64,000 nt of DNA, from positions 248,001 through 312,000 of the forward strand of contig NZ_WAEM01000003.1 in assembly GCF_008806775.1 (NCBI RefSeq), given 5' to 3'. Positions 28,718-37,321 of this stretch are shown here, in pieces. How positions within the stretch are numbered: position 1 is the first letter of the stretch; the number at the start of each line of letters is the position of its first letter. The notes beneath the pieces are model-generated. The model did no database searches, was not told the DNA's origin, and saw nothing but the letters and a program-made list of their open reading frames with translations. Position numbers and translations under genes: made by a program. The stretch is from Flavobacterium luteum. GTDB taxonomy: Bacteria > Bacteroidota > Bacteroidia > Flavobacteriales > Flavobacteriaceae.

Positions 28718-29746
28718 ATGGGAGCGACAGTTACAACTGCAAACAGTGAAGAAAAAACTTGGGGTGGCGGAAATCAACCTTTAGGAGCCGATTACGGTAA
28801 ATTAATGATGTGGTTTTTTATCGTGTCAGATGCATTAACCTTTTCAGGATTTTTAGCAGCTTATGGATTTTCCAGATTCAAATTTATAGAGACTTGGCCT
28901 TTAGCCGAAGAAGTGTTTACTCACTTTCCATTTATGCACGGAGTACCAGCTCCAATGTATTATGTGGCTTTAATGACTTTTATTTTGATTTTTTCTTCCG
29001 TAACAATGGTGTTAGCTGTTGATGCTGGACATCAAATGAAAAAAAGTAAAGTGGCATTTTATATGTTTCTTACCATTATTGGAGGTTTAATATTTGTTGG
29101 GTCACAGGCTTGGGAATGGAAAAACTTTATTCATGGCGAATATGGTGCTATTGAAACAAAAGGGGGAAGTTTGTTACAGTTTGTTGACAATACAGGCAAA
29201 AGAGTAAAGTTAGAGGATTTTGCGGCTACTTTACCTGAAGAACGTGAGCGCTTAGAAAAAAATAAAGGAAGATGGTTTATGTCTGAACCAGCTTTGCCAA
29301 CTTATTCAGTTGCTGAGGTTCAAGCAGGTTTTAAAGCACATCCAGAATTGTTAGTAAGAACAGAAGTATTGTATAAAGATGATGCAGCTGCAAAAAGTGA
29401 TACTAAAGTGAATCATGAATTAACAAAACACAAACATAAAACTATTTTAACTAGGGCAGAATCCGAAACTAGGTTAGCAAACGCCTCTTTAGTTGTTGAA
29501 GGTGCTAATCTTACCAGAAATGAATATGGAAGCAAACTATTTGCTGATTTCTTTTTCTTTATTACTGGATTTCACGGATTTCACGTTTTTTCTGGTGTAG
29601 TTATTAACGTTATTATTTTCTTTAATGTGCTTTTAGGTACTTATGAAAAAAGAAAAAGTTACGAAATGGTAGAAAAAGTTGGATTGTATTGGCACTTTGT
29701 AGATTTAGTTTGGGTATTTGTTTTTACCTTCTTCTACTTAGTTTAA
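28718..29746 (+). CDS. cytochrome c oxidase subunit III with large soluble insertion (second copy)
   Basis: A 342-residue member of the same family as the preceding gene, ending in the same helix motif (VGLYWHFVDLVWVFVFTFFYLV). Residues about 135-265 form a charged, non-membrane insertion between transmembrane helices (for example ETKGGSLLQFVDNTG and LPEERERLEKNKGRW), which ordinary subunit III lacks. The insertion also contains a His/Lys-rich stretch (NHELTKHKHKT). Tandem subunit III genes, a short and a long one, are known in Flavobacteria. The insertion is predicted to face outside the membrane; its role is unknown to me. Confidence 0.9.
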   Translation: MGATVTTANSEEKTWGGGNQPLGADYGKLMMWFFIVSDALTFSGFLAAYGFSRFKFIETWPLAEEVFTHFPFMHGVPAPMYYVALMTFILIFSSVTMVLAVDAGHQMKKSKVAFYMFLTIIGGLIFVGSQAWEWKNFIHGEYGAIETKGGSLLQFVDNTGKRVKLEDFAATLPEERERLEKNKGRWFMSEPALPTYSVAEVQAGFKAHPELLVRTEVLYKDDAAAKSDTKVNHELTKHKHKTILTRAESETRLANASLVVEGANLTRNEYGSKLFADFFFFITGFHGFHVFSGVVINVIIFFNVLLGTYEKRKSYEMVEKVGLYWHFVDLVWVFVFTFFYLV

Positions 29747-29764
29747 TTTTTAAAATTTATAATT

Positions 29765-30115
29765 ATGTCTCACGCACACGAATCAAATCTTGGAAGAATT
29801 TGGAAAGTTTTCGGAATTCTTTCTGTTATAACTATAGTTGAAGTTATATTTGGAATTTTAAAACCTGATGTTTTACACATGAATAATTTTTTAAGTATGA
29901 ACTTGCTTAACTGGTTGTTTATAATCCTTACACTTGTAAAAGCTTATTTTATTGTATGGGCATTTATGCATATGGAAGGGGAGAAAAGCAGTTTAAGATG
30001 GATTGTTGTTAGTCCAATTATTTTTTTAGTATCCTACTTGCTTTTTATACTTTTAGTAGAAGCAGATTATATATTTGAGATTTTTAAAAATTCAACTATT
30101 AAATGGAATTTTTAA
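29765..30115 (+). CDS. cytochrome c oxidase subunit IV-family protein
   Basis: A 116-residue inner-membrane protein with three hydrophobic segments and a short His-containing N-terminus (MSHAHESNLGRIWKVF). VKAYFIVWAFMHMEGEKSSLRW is the usual signature of the CtaF/COX4-prokaryotic family. It is thought to help assemble the copper site of subunit I. It follows the second subunit III gene by 18 bases and is followed by a terminator. Confidence 0.93.
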   Translation: MSHAHESNLGRIWKVFGILSVITIVEVIFGILKPDVLHMNNFLSMNLLNWLFIILTLVKAYFIVWAFMHMEGEKSSLRWIVVSPIIFLVSYLLFILLVEADYIFEIFKNSTIKWNF

Positions 30116-30130
30116 CATCATTTTAATTCA

Positions 30131-30163
30131 AAAAAGAGGTACGCATTGCGTGCCTTTTTTTAT
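30131..30163 (+). terminator. terminator after the subunit IV gene
   Basis: GGTACGCA and TGCGTGCC pair (one G-T pair), flanked by an A run before and a T run after. It marks the end of the structural oxidase genes. A TAnnTTTG-like box (TATTTTTG, 30161-30168) overlaps its 3' side, so the next gene may start its own transcript. Confidence 0.85.
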
Positions 30164-30191
30164 TTTTGTACTAAATAATTTATCCGTTACC

Positions 30192-30830
30192 GTGAAAAAA
30201 AATATAGTTCTTTTTGTCCTTTTTATTTTCCCCATTTTTGCTTATCTTTTTTTTGCAACAGGAGTCAATAGTTTTATGACTTTACCAACAGTAACGAAGT
30301 CTATTCCAGATGTTGGGCATTGGAAATCCTTAAGCGGAGATCCAGTTACCTTAAACAATAGGATTACTGTTTTAGGATTTACGGGTAAAGATATATTACG
30401 AAATAAAGGCAATTGTTTTAATCTCAATCAAAAGATATACAATAAGAATAGAGAATTTAAAGATTTTCAATTTGTTATGATTGCTCCCGAAGGAACTCAA
30501 GATGATGCTAAGCAAATTCTTAAAGGACTTAGTGAATTGACTGATGTGTCTAAATGGATTTTTGTTTTTGCTCCAACAAATGAAATTCAAGAGTATTATA
30601 GTAAACTAAAGTTAAAAGGAAAATTAAATGCTGATTTTGGCACCTCATACGTATATATTGTAGACAAAAAAAGAAATTTAAGAGGTAGAAAAGACAAAGA
30701 CGAATACAAAGAAGGATACGATACTTTTTCTCCATCTGATTTGTATAATGAAATGACAGATGATGTAAAGGTAATACTTGCAGAATATCGTTTGGCTCTT
30801 AAAAGAAACAACGCCAACAGACAAATATAA
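30192..30830 (+). CDS. uncharacterized thioredoxin-fold-like membrane-anchored protein in oxidase cluster
   Basis: About 212 residues with one N-terminal membrane anchor (KKNIVLFVLFIFPIFAYLFF), after which the protein faces the periplasm. The body resembles the SCO/redoxin arrangement (ITVLGFTGKDI, QFVMIAPEGTQDDAKQIL, YVYIVDKKRNLRGRKDKDEY) but lacks the CxxxC copper or redox motif: only one Cys (in KGNCFNL) is near that place. The open frame extends upstream to 30075, but that would read through the terminator. GTG at 30192 gives a clean signal anchor and is preferred. Six bases after it comes the real SCO gene, so a helper or diverged paralog of SCO is likely. I do not know its function. Confidence 0.8.
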   Translation: MKKNIVLFVLFIFPIFAYLFFATGVNSFMTLPTVTKSIPDVGHWKSLSGDPVTLNNRITVLGFTGKDILRNKGNCFNLNQKIYNKNREFKDFQFVMIAPEGTQDDAKQILKGLSELTDVSKWIFVFAPTNEIQEYYSKLKLKGKLNADFGTSYVYIVDKKRNLRGRKDKDEYKEGYDTFSPSDLYNEMTDDVKVILAEYRLALKRNNANRQI

Positions 30831-30835
30831 AAGAA

Positions 30836-31522
30836 ATGCTTAAAAATAAATCCTACATTGGAATTTCATTTATTATTTTGGTTTTTGGAATCTATGCTAT
30901 TCCTAAAATAGTTGCTAGAATTCAGTCGGACACTATTGTAAAAGGAGATCGACTAGACAAAGTAGACAATAATGGCACTTCTGATAAGAGTTTAGTTAAA
31001 ATTGGGCCAGCACCTCATTTTAAGTTAACCAATCAAGACAATAAGACAATTACCGATGCTAATTACAATGGAAAAGTATATGTGCTTGAATTCTTTTTTT
31101 CAAAATGTCCTTCCATTTGTCCTAAAATGAATAAAAATTTGGTTGCAATACAAAATCAATTTTTTGGTAATCCAAATTTCGGGATAGCCTCCATTACTAT
31201 CGATCCGCAAAATGATACACCTGAAGCTTTAAAGGAACATGCAGATTTATTAGGTGCAAAATCCTCCAATTGGCATTTTTTAACTGGTGATAAAAAGTAT
31301 ATTTATGAACTTGCCAATAAAGGATTTAATTTATATGCAGGAGAAAATAGTAAAGTAAGTGGAGGGTTCGAGCATTCTGGTTTTTTTGCTTTGATAGACA
31401 AACAAGGAAATATTAGATGCAGGAAAGACGAATACGGAAATCCTACTTTATATTATGAGGGATTAGAAGCAAAAGGAGTTCAAACCTTACAACAAGATAT
31501 AGCCATTTTATTAAGAGAATAA
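30836..31522 (+). CDS. SCO1/SenC/PrrC-family copper chaperone
   Basis: A periplasmic, membrane-anchored protein of 228 residues that delivers copper to the CuA centre of cytochrome oxidase. Residues 7-26 are the anchor. The thioredoxin fold holds the copper motif KCPSICP (Cys91, Cys95), and His180 in GGFEHSG is the third ligand. SITIDPQNDTPEALKEHA is a typical SCO stretch. The stop overlaps the next gene's start by one base. Confidence 0.95.
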   Translation: MLKNKSYIGISFIILVFGIYAIPKIVARIQSDTIVKGDRLDKVDNNGTSDKSLVKIGPAPHFKLTNQDNKTITDANYNGKVYVLEFFFSKCPSICPKMNKNLVAIQNQFFGNPNFGIASITIDPQNDTPEALKEHADLLGAKSSNWHFLTGDKKYIYELANKGFNLYAGENSKVSGGFEHSGFFALIDKQGNIRCRKDEYGNPTLYYEGLEAKGVQTLQQDIAILLRE

Positions 31523-32064
31523 TGAAAACACAATCCATAGAAAAAAAATACAATACATTTATAGTAATAGTTTCAATAGTAATACCAGTTGTAGTAGCTA
31601 TTTTATTTGGAGTAAAGTTGAAAGATTTCGGTTATAAAGTTGAGCCATTATCTTTTTTACCGCCTATTTATGCTCTAACAAACGGAATAACTGCTGTTGT
31701 ATTGGTTATAGCTGTATTGGCTATAAAAAACGGTAAAAGAAAGTTGCATGAAACATTAATGAAAATTGCCATAGGATTGTCTGTGCTGTTTTTAGTGATG
31801 TATGTAGCCTATCACATGACAGCAGATTCAACTGCTTTTGGAGGAGAAGGAGTTATTCGATATGTTTATTTCTTTTTATTAATTTCTCATATTATTTTAT
31901 CGATAATCATTATTCCTTTGGTCTTAATTACTTATGTAAGAGCATTGGCACAACGTTTCGATGCACATAAAAAAATCGCTAAAATTACTTTCCCTATATG
32001 GCTTTATGTAGCCGTTACAGGAGTAATAGTGTATCTAATGATTTCACCTTATTATGTGTATTAA
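31522..32064 (+). CDS. DUF420 membrane protein
   Basis: A 180-residue inner-membrane protein with five hydrophobic segments. HETLMKIAIGLSVLFLVMYVAYH and the HKKIAKITFPIWLYVAVTGVIVYLM ending are characteristic of the DUF420/YozB family. His residues in the membrane could bind heme or metal, but that is inference. Gene order (SCO, DUF420) is common beside cytochrome oxidase genes. Its 3' end overlaps the next gene. Confidence 0.92.
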   Translation: MKTQSIEKKYNTFIVIVSIVIPVVVAILFGVKLKDFGYKVEPLSFLPPIYALTNGITAVVLVIAVLAIKNGKRKLHETLMKIAIGLSVLFLVMYVAYHMTADSTAFGGEGVIRYVYFFLLISHIILSIIIIPLVLITYVRALAQRFDAHKKIAKITFPIWLYVAVTGVIVYLMISPYYVY

Positions 32065-32323
32065 AGTTAGAAGTGAGAAGTTAGGAGTTAGAAGCAAAAA
32101 AGGGAAACTATTTTCTGCTTTCTTTTTTCTATACTTTATTTTCTTTTCAATGTCATTAAACGCGCAGTGCGCCATGTGTCGTGCAGCCATAGAAAGTGAA
32201 GGAAATAACGCTAAAGCACAAGCAGTAAATGACGGAATTGTGTACTTAATGATTATTCCTTATTTACTTGTAGCAGCAATTGGTTATGCAGTATATAGAC
32301 TTTATGCAAAGAAAAAAATTTAA
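32054..32323 (+). CDS. small membrane protein with CxxC, start inside a repeat
   Basis: An 89-residue protein with a signal-type hydrophobic segment (residues 19-38), then QCAMCRAAIESEG and a C-terminal membrane helix with a basic tail (RLYAKKKI). The CAMC pair would be just outside the membrane, where it could bind metal or do redox chemistry in oxidase assembly; this is inference. The only plausible start is ATG 32054, overlapping DUF420 by 11 bases. Codons 4-15 are formed by a short GTTAGAAG-type repeat, so the N-terminus may be repeat-derived. It is the last gene of the oxidase cluster. Confidence 0.75.
   Translation: MCIKVRSEKLGVRSKKGKLFSAFFFLYFIFFSMSLNAQCAMCRAAIESEGNNAKAQAVNDGIVYLMIIPYLLVAAIGYAVYRLYAKKKI
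32065..32094 (+). repeat. GTTAGAAG-type degenerate short repeat array
   Basis: About four units of GTTAGAAG, GTGAGAAG, GTTAGGA and GTTAGAAG in tandem. The same kind of units occurs at 56073-56136. Here the array lies at the start of a coding sequence and is translated. Confidence 0.7.
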
Positions 32324-32333
32324 AGTAGTGTCA

Positions 32334-33728
32334 CTAAATCCCATCAATGGTGATTGTTACATCGCCATTTACTTTTATAAAAGCAATTATCGCTTTATTA
32401 GTTAGTTGAATTTTTTGAAACTGAATATCATCAACAGTTCCGTTTACAAAAACGCCTGGCATTGGTGAATGATTTTTTAAATATTTAAGAATATTTTGTT
32501 TGCCTTCCTCTAAATTTGGCTTTATAGAATAACGACACGTTTCACGAATTTTCCCCAAAATATAACCTTGAGCGAGCCAATTGGCAGTTCTTAATAATTT
32601 GTTTTTGGTATCTATAGCATAATCCAATTGGTCAAAATAAATTTCTTTCGATTTTTCGTTGTATTGAGGAAATCCTGCGAGATATATTTTTCCGTTTAAA
32701 CTCCCTAGCACATCTAATGCAATAATCATTTTGCCTGATTTATGCCAAATAGACACATTTTGGACAGTTATTTTTTTGTTTCCAGTTCCAAAAACTTGAC
32801 CAGAAAAATTTTTAGTCATTATTTTTGAAGCATCTTCATAATTAGAAACAGCAACAATATTTGCAGAAACACGCTGAGGCATTTTTAAAACGGGTTTTAA
32901 AATAATTTTATCACGATCAAATTTTGATATAGGTTTTGGGCCAATTAAAGTTTCCATATTGCATTTCAAACCCATTTCAAACGAAATCACTTCTTTTTGA
33001 AGCTTTGCTTCGGTAGTGTATAATTCTAAAGGCACTACACGAAGCCAGCTTTGGTAAGCTTCACTCATTTCGAAAGGGCTACAAACTTTTTCTAAAGCAT
33101 CAAGAACATTCGGTTTAAAATCAACCGATTTTTCTATAGCTTCATCAATGCTTTTTTCAATTTTCGATCTAAATAATCTAACAGCGGGATTTATTAAATA
33201 GGTAATGGGAATTGCTTTTCCTAAAACAGAAACGGTTGGGCTTTCATTCCAATCTAACGATTTTAGTTCGGTATTTGTTTTTAATTTCCAATTCGTTAAA
33301 TCTACATCGCTTAATAAAGTTACGTTCCCGTTAAAGCTAAATTCTTTAGTGTTGTATAGTGAAATGCCTAATGTATTGGTTCCAATTCTATATTTTACAA
33401 ATGCTTTTAAAGGTAAAATGGTCTTAATTTTTCCGTTTTCATTCTCAAGGGTAATAGGAGCTAATTTCCAAATTTTTACTTCATAATCATCATCTTCAAT
33501 GGTATTATCCTCATAAATTAAACCAGTAAGGATTTTATTGGTTTGATTAGCTACATCTTGAAGCTTAAGTTTTATAGGTAAATTAAGAAAGGAACTAACA
33601 TTGTCGTAAAGTAACGGTGAAGCATCATCAGGTTCTGGCTTTAAAGCTGCAATTTTTTGAGTAGAAGAACAACTTAGAATAGAAAATAGCAGAAATAGTG
33701 AAATGATACAAGAAACATTTTTAATCAT
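32334..33728 (-). CDS. DUF4403 lipoprotein
   Basis: A 464-residue protein with a lipobox (SILSC, Cys20), so it is probably anchored in the periplasmic face of an envelope membrane. Three to four beta-rich regions carry the family pattern: NLPIKLKLQDVANQTNKIL near residue 50, LPLKAFVKYRIG near 105, KSIDEAIEKSVD near 190, and a C-terminal domain ending in VNGDVTITIDGI. These match DUF4403, a BPI/SMP-like fold family with unknown function. It is convergent with the oxidase cluster (10 bases between stops) and has no operon partner. Confidence 0.87.
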   Translation of the reverse strand: MIKNVSCIISLFLLFSILSCSSTQKIAALKPEPDDASPLLYDNVSSFLNLPIKLKLQDVANQTNKILTGLIYEDNTIEDDDYEVKIWKLAPITLENENGKIKTILPLKAFVKYRIGTNTLGISLYNTKEFSFNGNVTLLSDVDLTNWKLKTNTELKSLDWNESPTVSVLGKAIPITYLINPAVRLFRSKIEKSIDEAIEKSVDFKPNVLDALEKVCSPFEMSEAYQSWLRVVPLELYTTEAKLQKEVISFEMGLKCNMETLIGPKPISKFDRDKIILKPVLKMPQRVSANIVAVSNYEDASKIMTKNFSGQVFGTGNKKITVQNVSIWHKSGKMIIALDVLGSLNGKIYLAGFPQYNEKSKEIYFDQLDYAIDTKNKLLRTANWLAQGYILGKIRETCRYSIKPNLEEGKQNILKYLKNHSPMPGVFVNGTVDDIQFQKIQLTNKAIIAFIKVNGDVTITIDGI

Positions 33729-33878
33729 TTTTTTAAATTTAGTGCTGTAAAATTAGCCAATTTGTTTATATTTTTTTGTAAAACAGTGTAACTATTTAAA
33801 AGGAATTTAGACTTACTTTTATCGGGCTATTGATTTTAAAAACTTGTTCTGTTTTCAGTAAATATTAAATATCTATAG

Positions 33879-33886
33879 TACCTTTG
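33879..33886 (+). promoter_or_regulatory. -7 element TACCTTTG before the TolC gene
   Basis: An exact TAnnTTTG match 21 bases before the assigned start. It also argues against a TTG start at 33884, which would fall inside the box. No TTG was found at the -33 distance. Confidence 0.5.
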
Positions 33887-33907
33887 TTACCCTTTCATTT
33901 CTTAAAT

Positions 33908-35347
33908 ATGAAGAAGATTATTTATTTTGCTCTCGTTTTTATAGCTGTTTTTAGTCAAGAAATGCAATCGCAGACTAAAAAGTGGACTATCGAGGATTGT
34001 GTAAATTATGCTTTAGAAAACAACATCACAATAAAACAATCACAATTAGACAGTCAATTAGCAACGATAGACAAGACAGCAGCTATTGGAAGTTTTTTGC
34101 CATCTATAAATGCCGATGGTTCGCACTCTTGGAATATTGGTTTGAACCAAAATATAACGACAGGTCTTCTTGAAAATCAAACGACACAATTTACATCTTT
34201 AGGGCTTACTGCCGGTGTTGATATTTATAAAGGATTGCAAAACCAAAATCGACTCCGAAGATCAAATCTAGCTATTTTGGCTGCTCAATATAATTTGAGT
34301 AAAATGAAAGATGATGTTTCATTATATGTAGCTAACGCCTTTTTGCAAATTCTTTTTGCTAAAGAAAATATTAAAGTACAAAACCAACAACTCCTAAACA
34401 GCGAAGGACAATACAAACGAACAGAAGAATTAGTACATGCTGGCTCAGTACCTCGAGGGGACTTACTTGATATAAAAGCGACTGTAGCTTTAAATAAGCA
34501 AAGAGTAATAGCTGCTGAAAATACGTTCTTGATTTCTAAATTGAGTTTAGCCCAACTCTTGCAAATAGATGATTTTAAAAATTTTGATATTGCCGATTCT
34601 AATTATCCTATTTCGGAAAGTGCCACAATGTTACTAACACCAGAAGCTATTTTCAATAAAGCGAAAGAAAGTAGAGTTGAAGTTAAAATTGCACGAACTA
34701 ATTTAGAACTTGCCGAAAGAGATCTCAAAATTGCTAAAGGAGCATACCAACCAAGTCTTCAAGGATTTTATAGGTTTAATACTAGGATAGGGTATGCCGA
34801 TAGAATTACAGGATTTGAACCCAATATTGCTAATCCTACTTCAATAATTGGTTTTGTAGAAGGTTCTAATCAAAATGTATTACAGCCTAATCGTTCTCTG
34901 ATTTTAGGAAAACCATTGCCTTTTTTCGATCAATTTTCAGAAAACAAAGGGCATAATTTTGGTTTTCAACTTAATGTTCCAGTGCTAAATGGTTTTTCGG
35001 TAAAAAACAGTGTAGCACGTTCTAAAATTAATTTAGAGAAAAGTAAAATTGCTTTAAGTCAATCGGAATTAGATTTAGAAAGAAATGTTTATACCGCTTT
35101 TACAGATGCAAAAGGAGCTTTAAACTCTTATGAATCGGCTATTTCGGCACTAGAAGCTAGGCAAGAATCTTTTAATTATGCCAAAGAGCGCTATGCAGTA
35201 GGATTAATGAATGTATTCGATTTAGAACAAGCGCAGACCTTATTTTCCAACTCACAATCAGAAATTATAAGAACCAAATACGATTATATCTTTAAAGTAA
35301 AAGTATTAGAATTTTATTTCGGAATTCCAATTATTCAAAAACAGTAA
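33908..35347 (+). CDS. TolC-family outer-membrane efflux protein
   Basis: A trimeric outer-membrane channel protein of 479 residues. ATG 33908 gives a normal signal peptide (MKKIIYFALVFIAVFS); the open frame extends 24 bases further to a TTG but overlaps the promoter element. Two copies of the TolC helical repeat are seen: KWTIEDCVNYALENNITIKQ near 20 and a C-terminal copy with YAKERYAVGLMNVFDLEQA near 440. The MacA-like adaptor follows at once (2-base gap), so they form a type I or ABC efflux or secretion unit. No ABC subunit is in this window. Confidence 0.93.
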   Translation: MKKIIYFALVFIAVFSQEMQSQTKKWTIEDCVNYALENNITIKQSQLDSQLATIDKTAAIGSFLPSINADGSHSWNIGLNQNITTGLLENQTTQFTSLGLTAGVDIYKGLQNQNRLRRSNLAILAAQYNLSKMKDDVSLYVANAFLQILFAKENIKVQNQQLLNSEGQYKRTEELVHAGSVPRGDLLDIKATVALNKQRVIAAENTFLISKLSLAQLLQIDDFKNFDIADSNYPISESATMLLTPEAIFNKAKESRVEVKIARTNLELAERDLKIAKGAYQPSLQGFYRFNTRIGYADRITGFEPNIANPTSIIGFVEGSNQNVLQPNRSLILGKPLPFFDQFSENKGHNFGFQLNVPVLNGFSVKNSVARSKINLEKSKIALSQSELDLERNVYTAFTDAKGALNSYESAISALEARQESFNYAKERYAVGLMNVFDLEQAQTLFSNSQSEIIRTKYDYIFKVKVLEFYFGIPIIQKQ

Positions 35348-35349
35348 CC

Positions 35350-36651
35350 ATGTCAAAAAAATCAATTTATATCATAATAAGTTTAGCGGTAGTTGTGGTC
35401 GCAGTTTTATTAGTGCTTTCTAAAAAAGGAATTATTGGTAATAAAGAAAAAGAGCTTGATATTGAAGTAGCTAAAGTAAATGAAATTACCATTGTTGAAA
35501 CCGTTTCGGCAACGGGTAAAATTCAACCTGAAATTGAAGTAAAAATTTCGTCGGAAGTATCAGGTGAAATCATTGCTTTGCCCGTAAAAGAAGGTCAAGT
35601 AGTTAAAAAAGGTGATTTATTGGTTAAAATTAATCCTGATTTATATACTTCAGGATACAACAGAACTGTTGCAGGTTTGTCTCAAACAAAAGCGGGTTTA
35701 AGCCAAGCCGACGCTACTTTTAAAGAAGCAAAAGCGAATTACGACCGAAATAAAATTTTATTCGACAAAGGAATTATTTCAAAATCAGATTGGGATAGGG
35801 CCATTGCCACTTTTGAAGGAGCCAAAGCCGCAAAAGAATCGGCTTATTTTAATGTGAAAAGTGCTTCGGCAACAGTAAATGAAGCTAAAGACAATCTTGG
35901 GCGAACCACTATTTATGCTCCAGCCGATGGAACTATTTCGATGTTGAATGTTGAATTAGGAGAGCGAGTATTAGGAACACAGCAAATGACAGGAACTGAA
36001 ATTCTAAGAGTGGCCAACCTCAATAATATGGAAGTTGAAGTGGATGTGAATGAAAATGATATTGTAAAAATAAACGTGGGAGATTCTGCAAGAGTTCAGG
36101 TTGATGCGTATTTAAAAAAACATTTTACAGGAATTGTAACGAGTATTTCTAATTCGGCGAGTTCAGAATTAACTGCCAATCAAGTAACCAATTTTAAAGT
36201 AAAAGTTAGAATAGAAAAAGAATCCTATAAAGATTTATTAGTTGGAAAACCATTATCCTATTCTCCCTTTAGACCGGGAATGACTGCGACTGTTGATATT
36301 ATTACAGAAAGAAAAGAAAAAATTGTGGGGATACCAATAAGTGCTATTGTTGTAAAAACAGACACTGCTGCGGTTAAGAAATTTTCTGTAGACGACCCTG
36401 CTGCTCAAGAAAGTGAAGTGAAGCAAAAAAACACCAAAAAACTAGAATGTGTTTTTCTTAAAGTTGGTGAGAAGGCTAAAATTAGAATTATTAAAACTGG
36501 GATTCAAGACGATACCAATATTGAAGTAATGGAGGGTTTGAAACCCGGTGATGTTGTAATAGTTGGACCATACAATACCGTATCGAAGGAGTTGAATTCT
36601 GGCGATAAAGTAAAGATTGCATCTAACGATAAAAAAGCAAATAAAGAATAA
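35350..36651 (+). CDS. periplasmic adaptor (membrane fusion) protein, MacA/HlyD-like
   Basis: A 433-residue adaptor with one N-terminal membrane helix (IYIIISLAVVVVAVLLVLS). A barrel-sandwich/lipoyl domain is split by a coiled hairpin (VSGEIIALPVKEGQVVKKGDLLVKI and TIYAPADGTISMLNVELGERV). Beta-barrel and membrane-proximal domains follow at about 210-433. It would bridge an inner-membrane ABC exporter and the TolC protein encoded just upstream. In related Bacteroidota the MacB-type permease genes often follow, but here tsaB overlaps the stop instead. Confidence 0.92.
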   Translation: MSKKSIYIIISLAVVVVAVLLVLSKKGIIGNKEKELDIEVAKVNEITIVETVSATGKIQPEIEVKISSEVSGEIIALPVKEGQVVKKGDLLVKINPDLYTSGYNRTVAGLSQTKAGLSQADATFKEAKANYDRNKILFDKGIISKSDWDRAIATFEGAKAAKESAYFNVKSASATVNEAKDNLGRTTIYAPADGTISMLNVELGERVLGTQQMTGTEILRVANLNNMEVEVDVNENDIVKINVGDSARVQVDAYLKKHFTGIVTSISNSASSELTANQVTNFKVKVRIEKESYKDLLVGKPLSYSPFRPGMTATVDIITERKEKIVGIPISAIVVKTDTAAVKKFSVDDPAAQESEVKQKNTKKLECVFLKVGEKAKIRIIKTGIQDDTNIEVMEGLKPGDVVIVGPYNTVSKELNSGDKVKIASNDKKANKE

Positions 36652-37319
36652 TGCCTTACATACTCAATATAGAAACCGCTACCAAAAATTGTTCTATTGC
36701 AATTGCAAAAAACGGAGAAACAATTCTTTGTAAAGAAATGGCTGAGGAAGGCTACTCACATGCAGAAAAGTTGCATGTTTTTATAAAAGAAGCAATAGAC
36801 AATCTTCAAATGTCCTTTAAAGATTTATCAGCAATAGCAGTTAGTCAAGGTCCAGGATCTTATACAGGGTTGCGAATAGGCGTTTCTGCAGCAAAAGGAC
36901 TTTGTTTTGCACTCGATATTCCTTTAATTGCAGTTGATACGCTTGAAGTTTTAGCTTCGCAAGTTAAAGTTGCTAATGGAATTATAATTCCTATGATAGA
37001 TGCACGAAGAATGGAAGTGTATAGTGCAGTTTTCGATTCAAATCTAAATAAAATAAGAGAAGTTCAAGCAGAAATAATTGATGAAAAATCCTTTTCAGAA
37101 ATAGATTCTACTATTTATTTTATTGGTGATTGTGCTTCCAAATGCAAAACCGTTTTAACGAAAGAAAATTTTATTTTTTTAGAAGATAAAATTTATCCGT
37201 CTGCTAATGAAATGAGTGCTTTGAGTTTTGAAAAGTTTAAAAATGGCGACACTGTTGATGTTGCTTATTTTGAGCCGTATTATTTGAAGGATTTTATGAT
37301 TACAACTTCAAAGAAATAG
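36651..37319 (+). CDS. tsaB: tRNA threonylcarbamoyladenosine biosynthesis protein TsaB
   Basis: A 222-residue ASKHA-fold protein that partners TsaD in making the t6A37 modification of tRNA. ILNIETATKNCSIAI and VSQGPGSYTGLRIGVSAAKGL are the TsaB signatures, and MIDARRMEVYSAVFD follows. The start overlaps the adaptor's stop by one base, so it is translated from the same message although its role is unrelated. Confidence 0.95.
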   Translation: MPYILNIETATKNCSIAIAKNGETILCKEMAEEGYSHAEKLHVFIKEAIDNLQMSFKDLSAIAVSQGPGSYTGLRIGVSAAKGLCFALDIPLIAVDTLEVLASQVKVANGIIIPMIDARRMEVYSAVFDSNLNKIREVQAEIIDEKSFSEIDSTIYFIGDCASKCKTVLTKENFIFLEDKIYPSANEMSALSFEKFKNGDTVDVAYFEPYYLKDFMITTSKK

Positions 37320-37321
37320 TT

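Noticed and set aside
30075..30191. 39-residue N-terminal extension of the SCO-like protein
   Set aside because: It is encoded by the end of the subunit IV gene and the terminator hairpin; GTG 30192 gives a normal membrane anchor.
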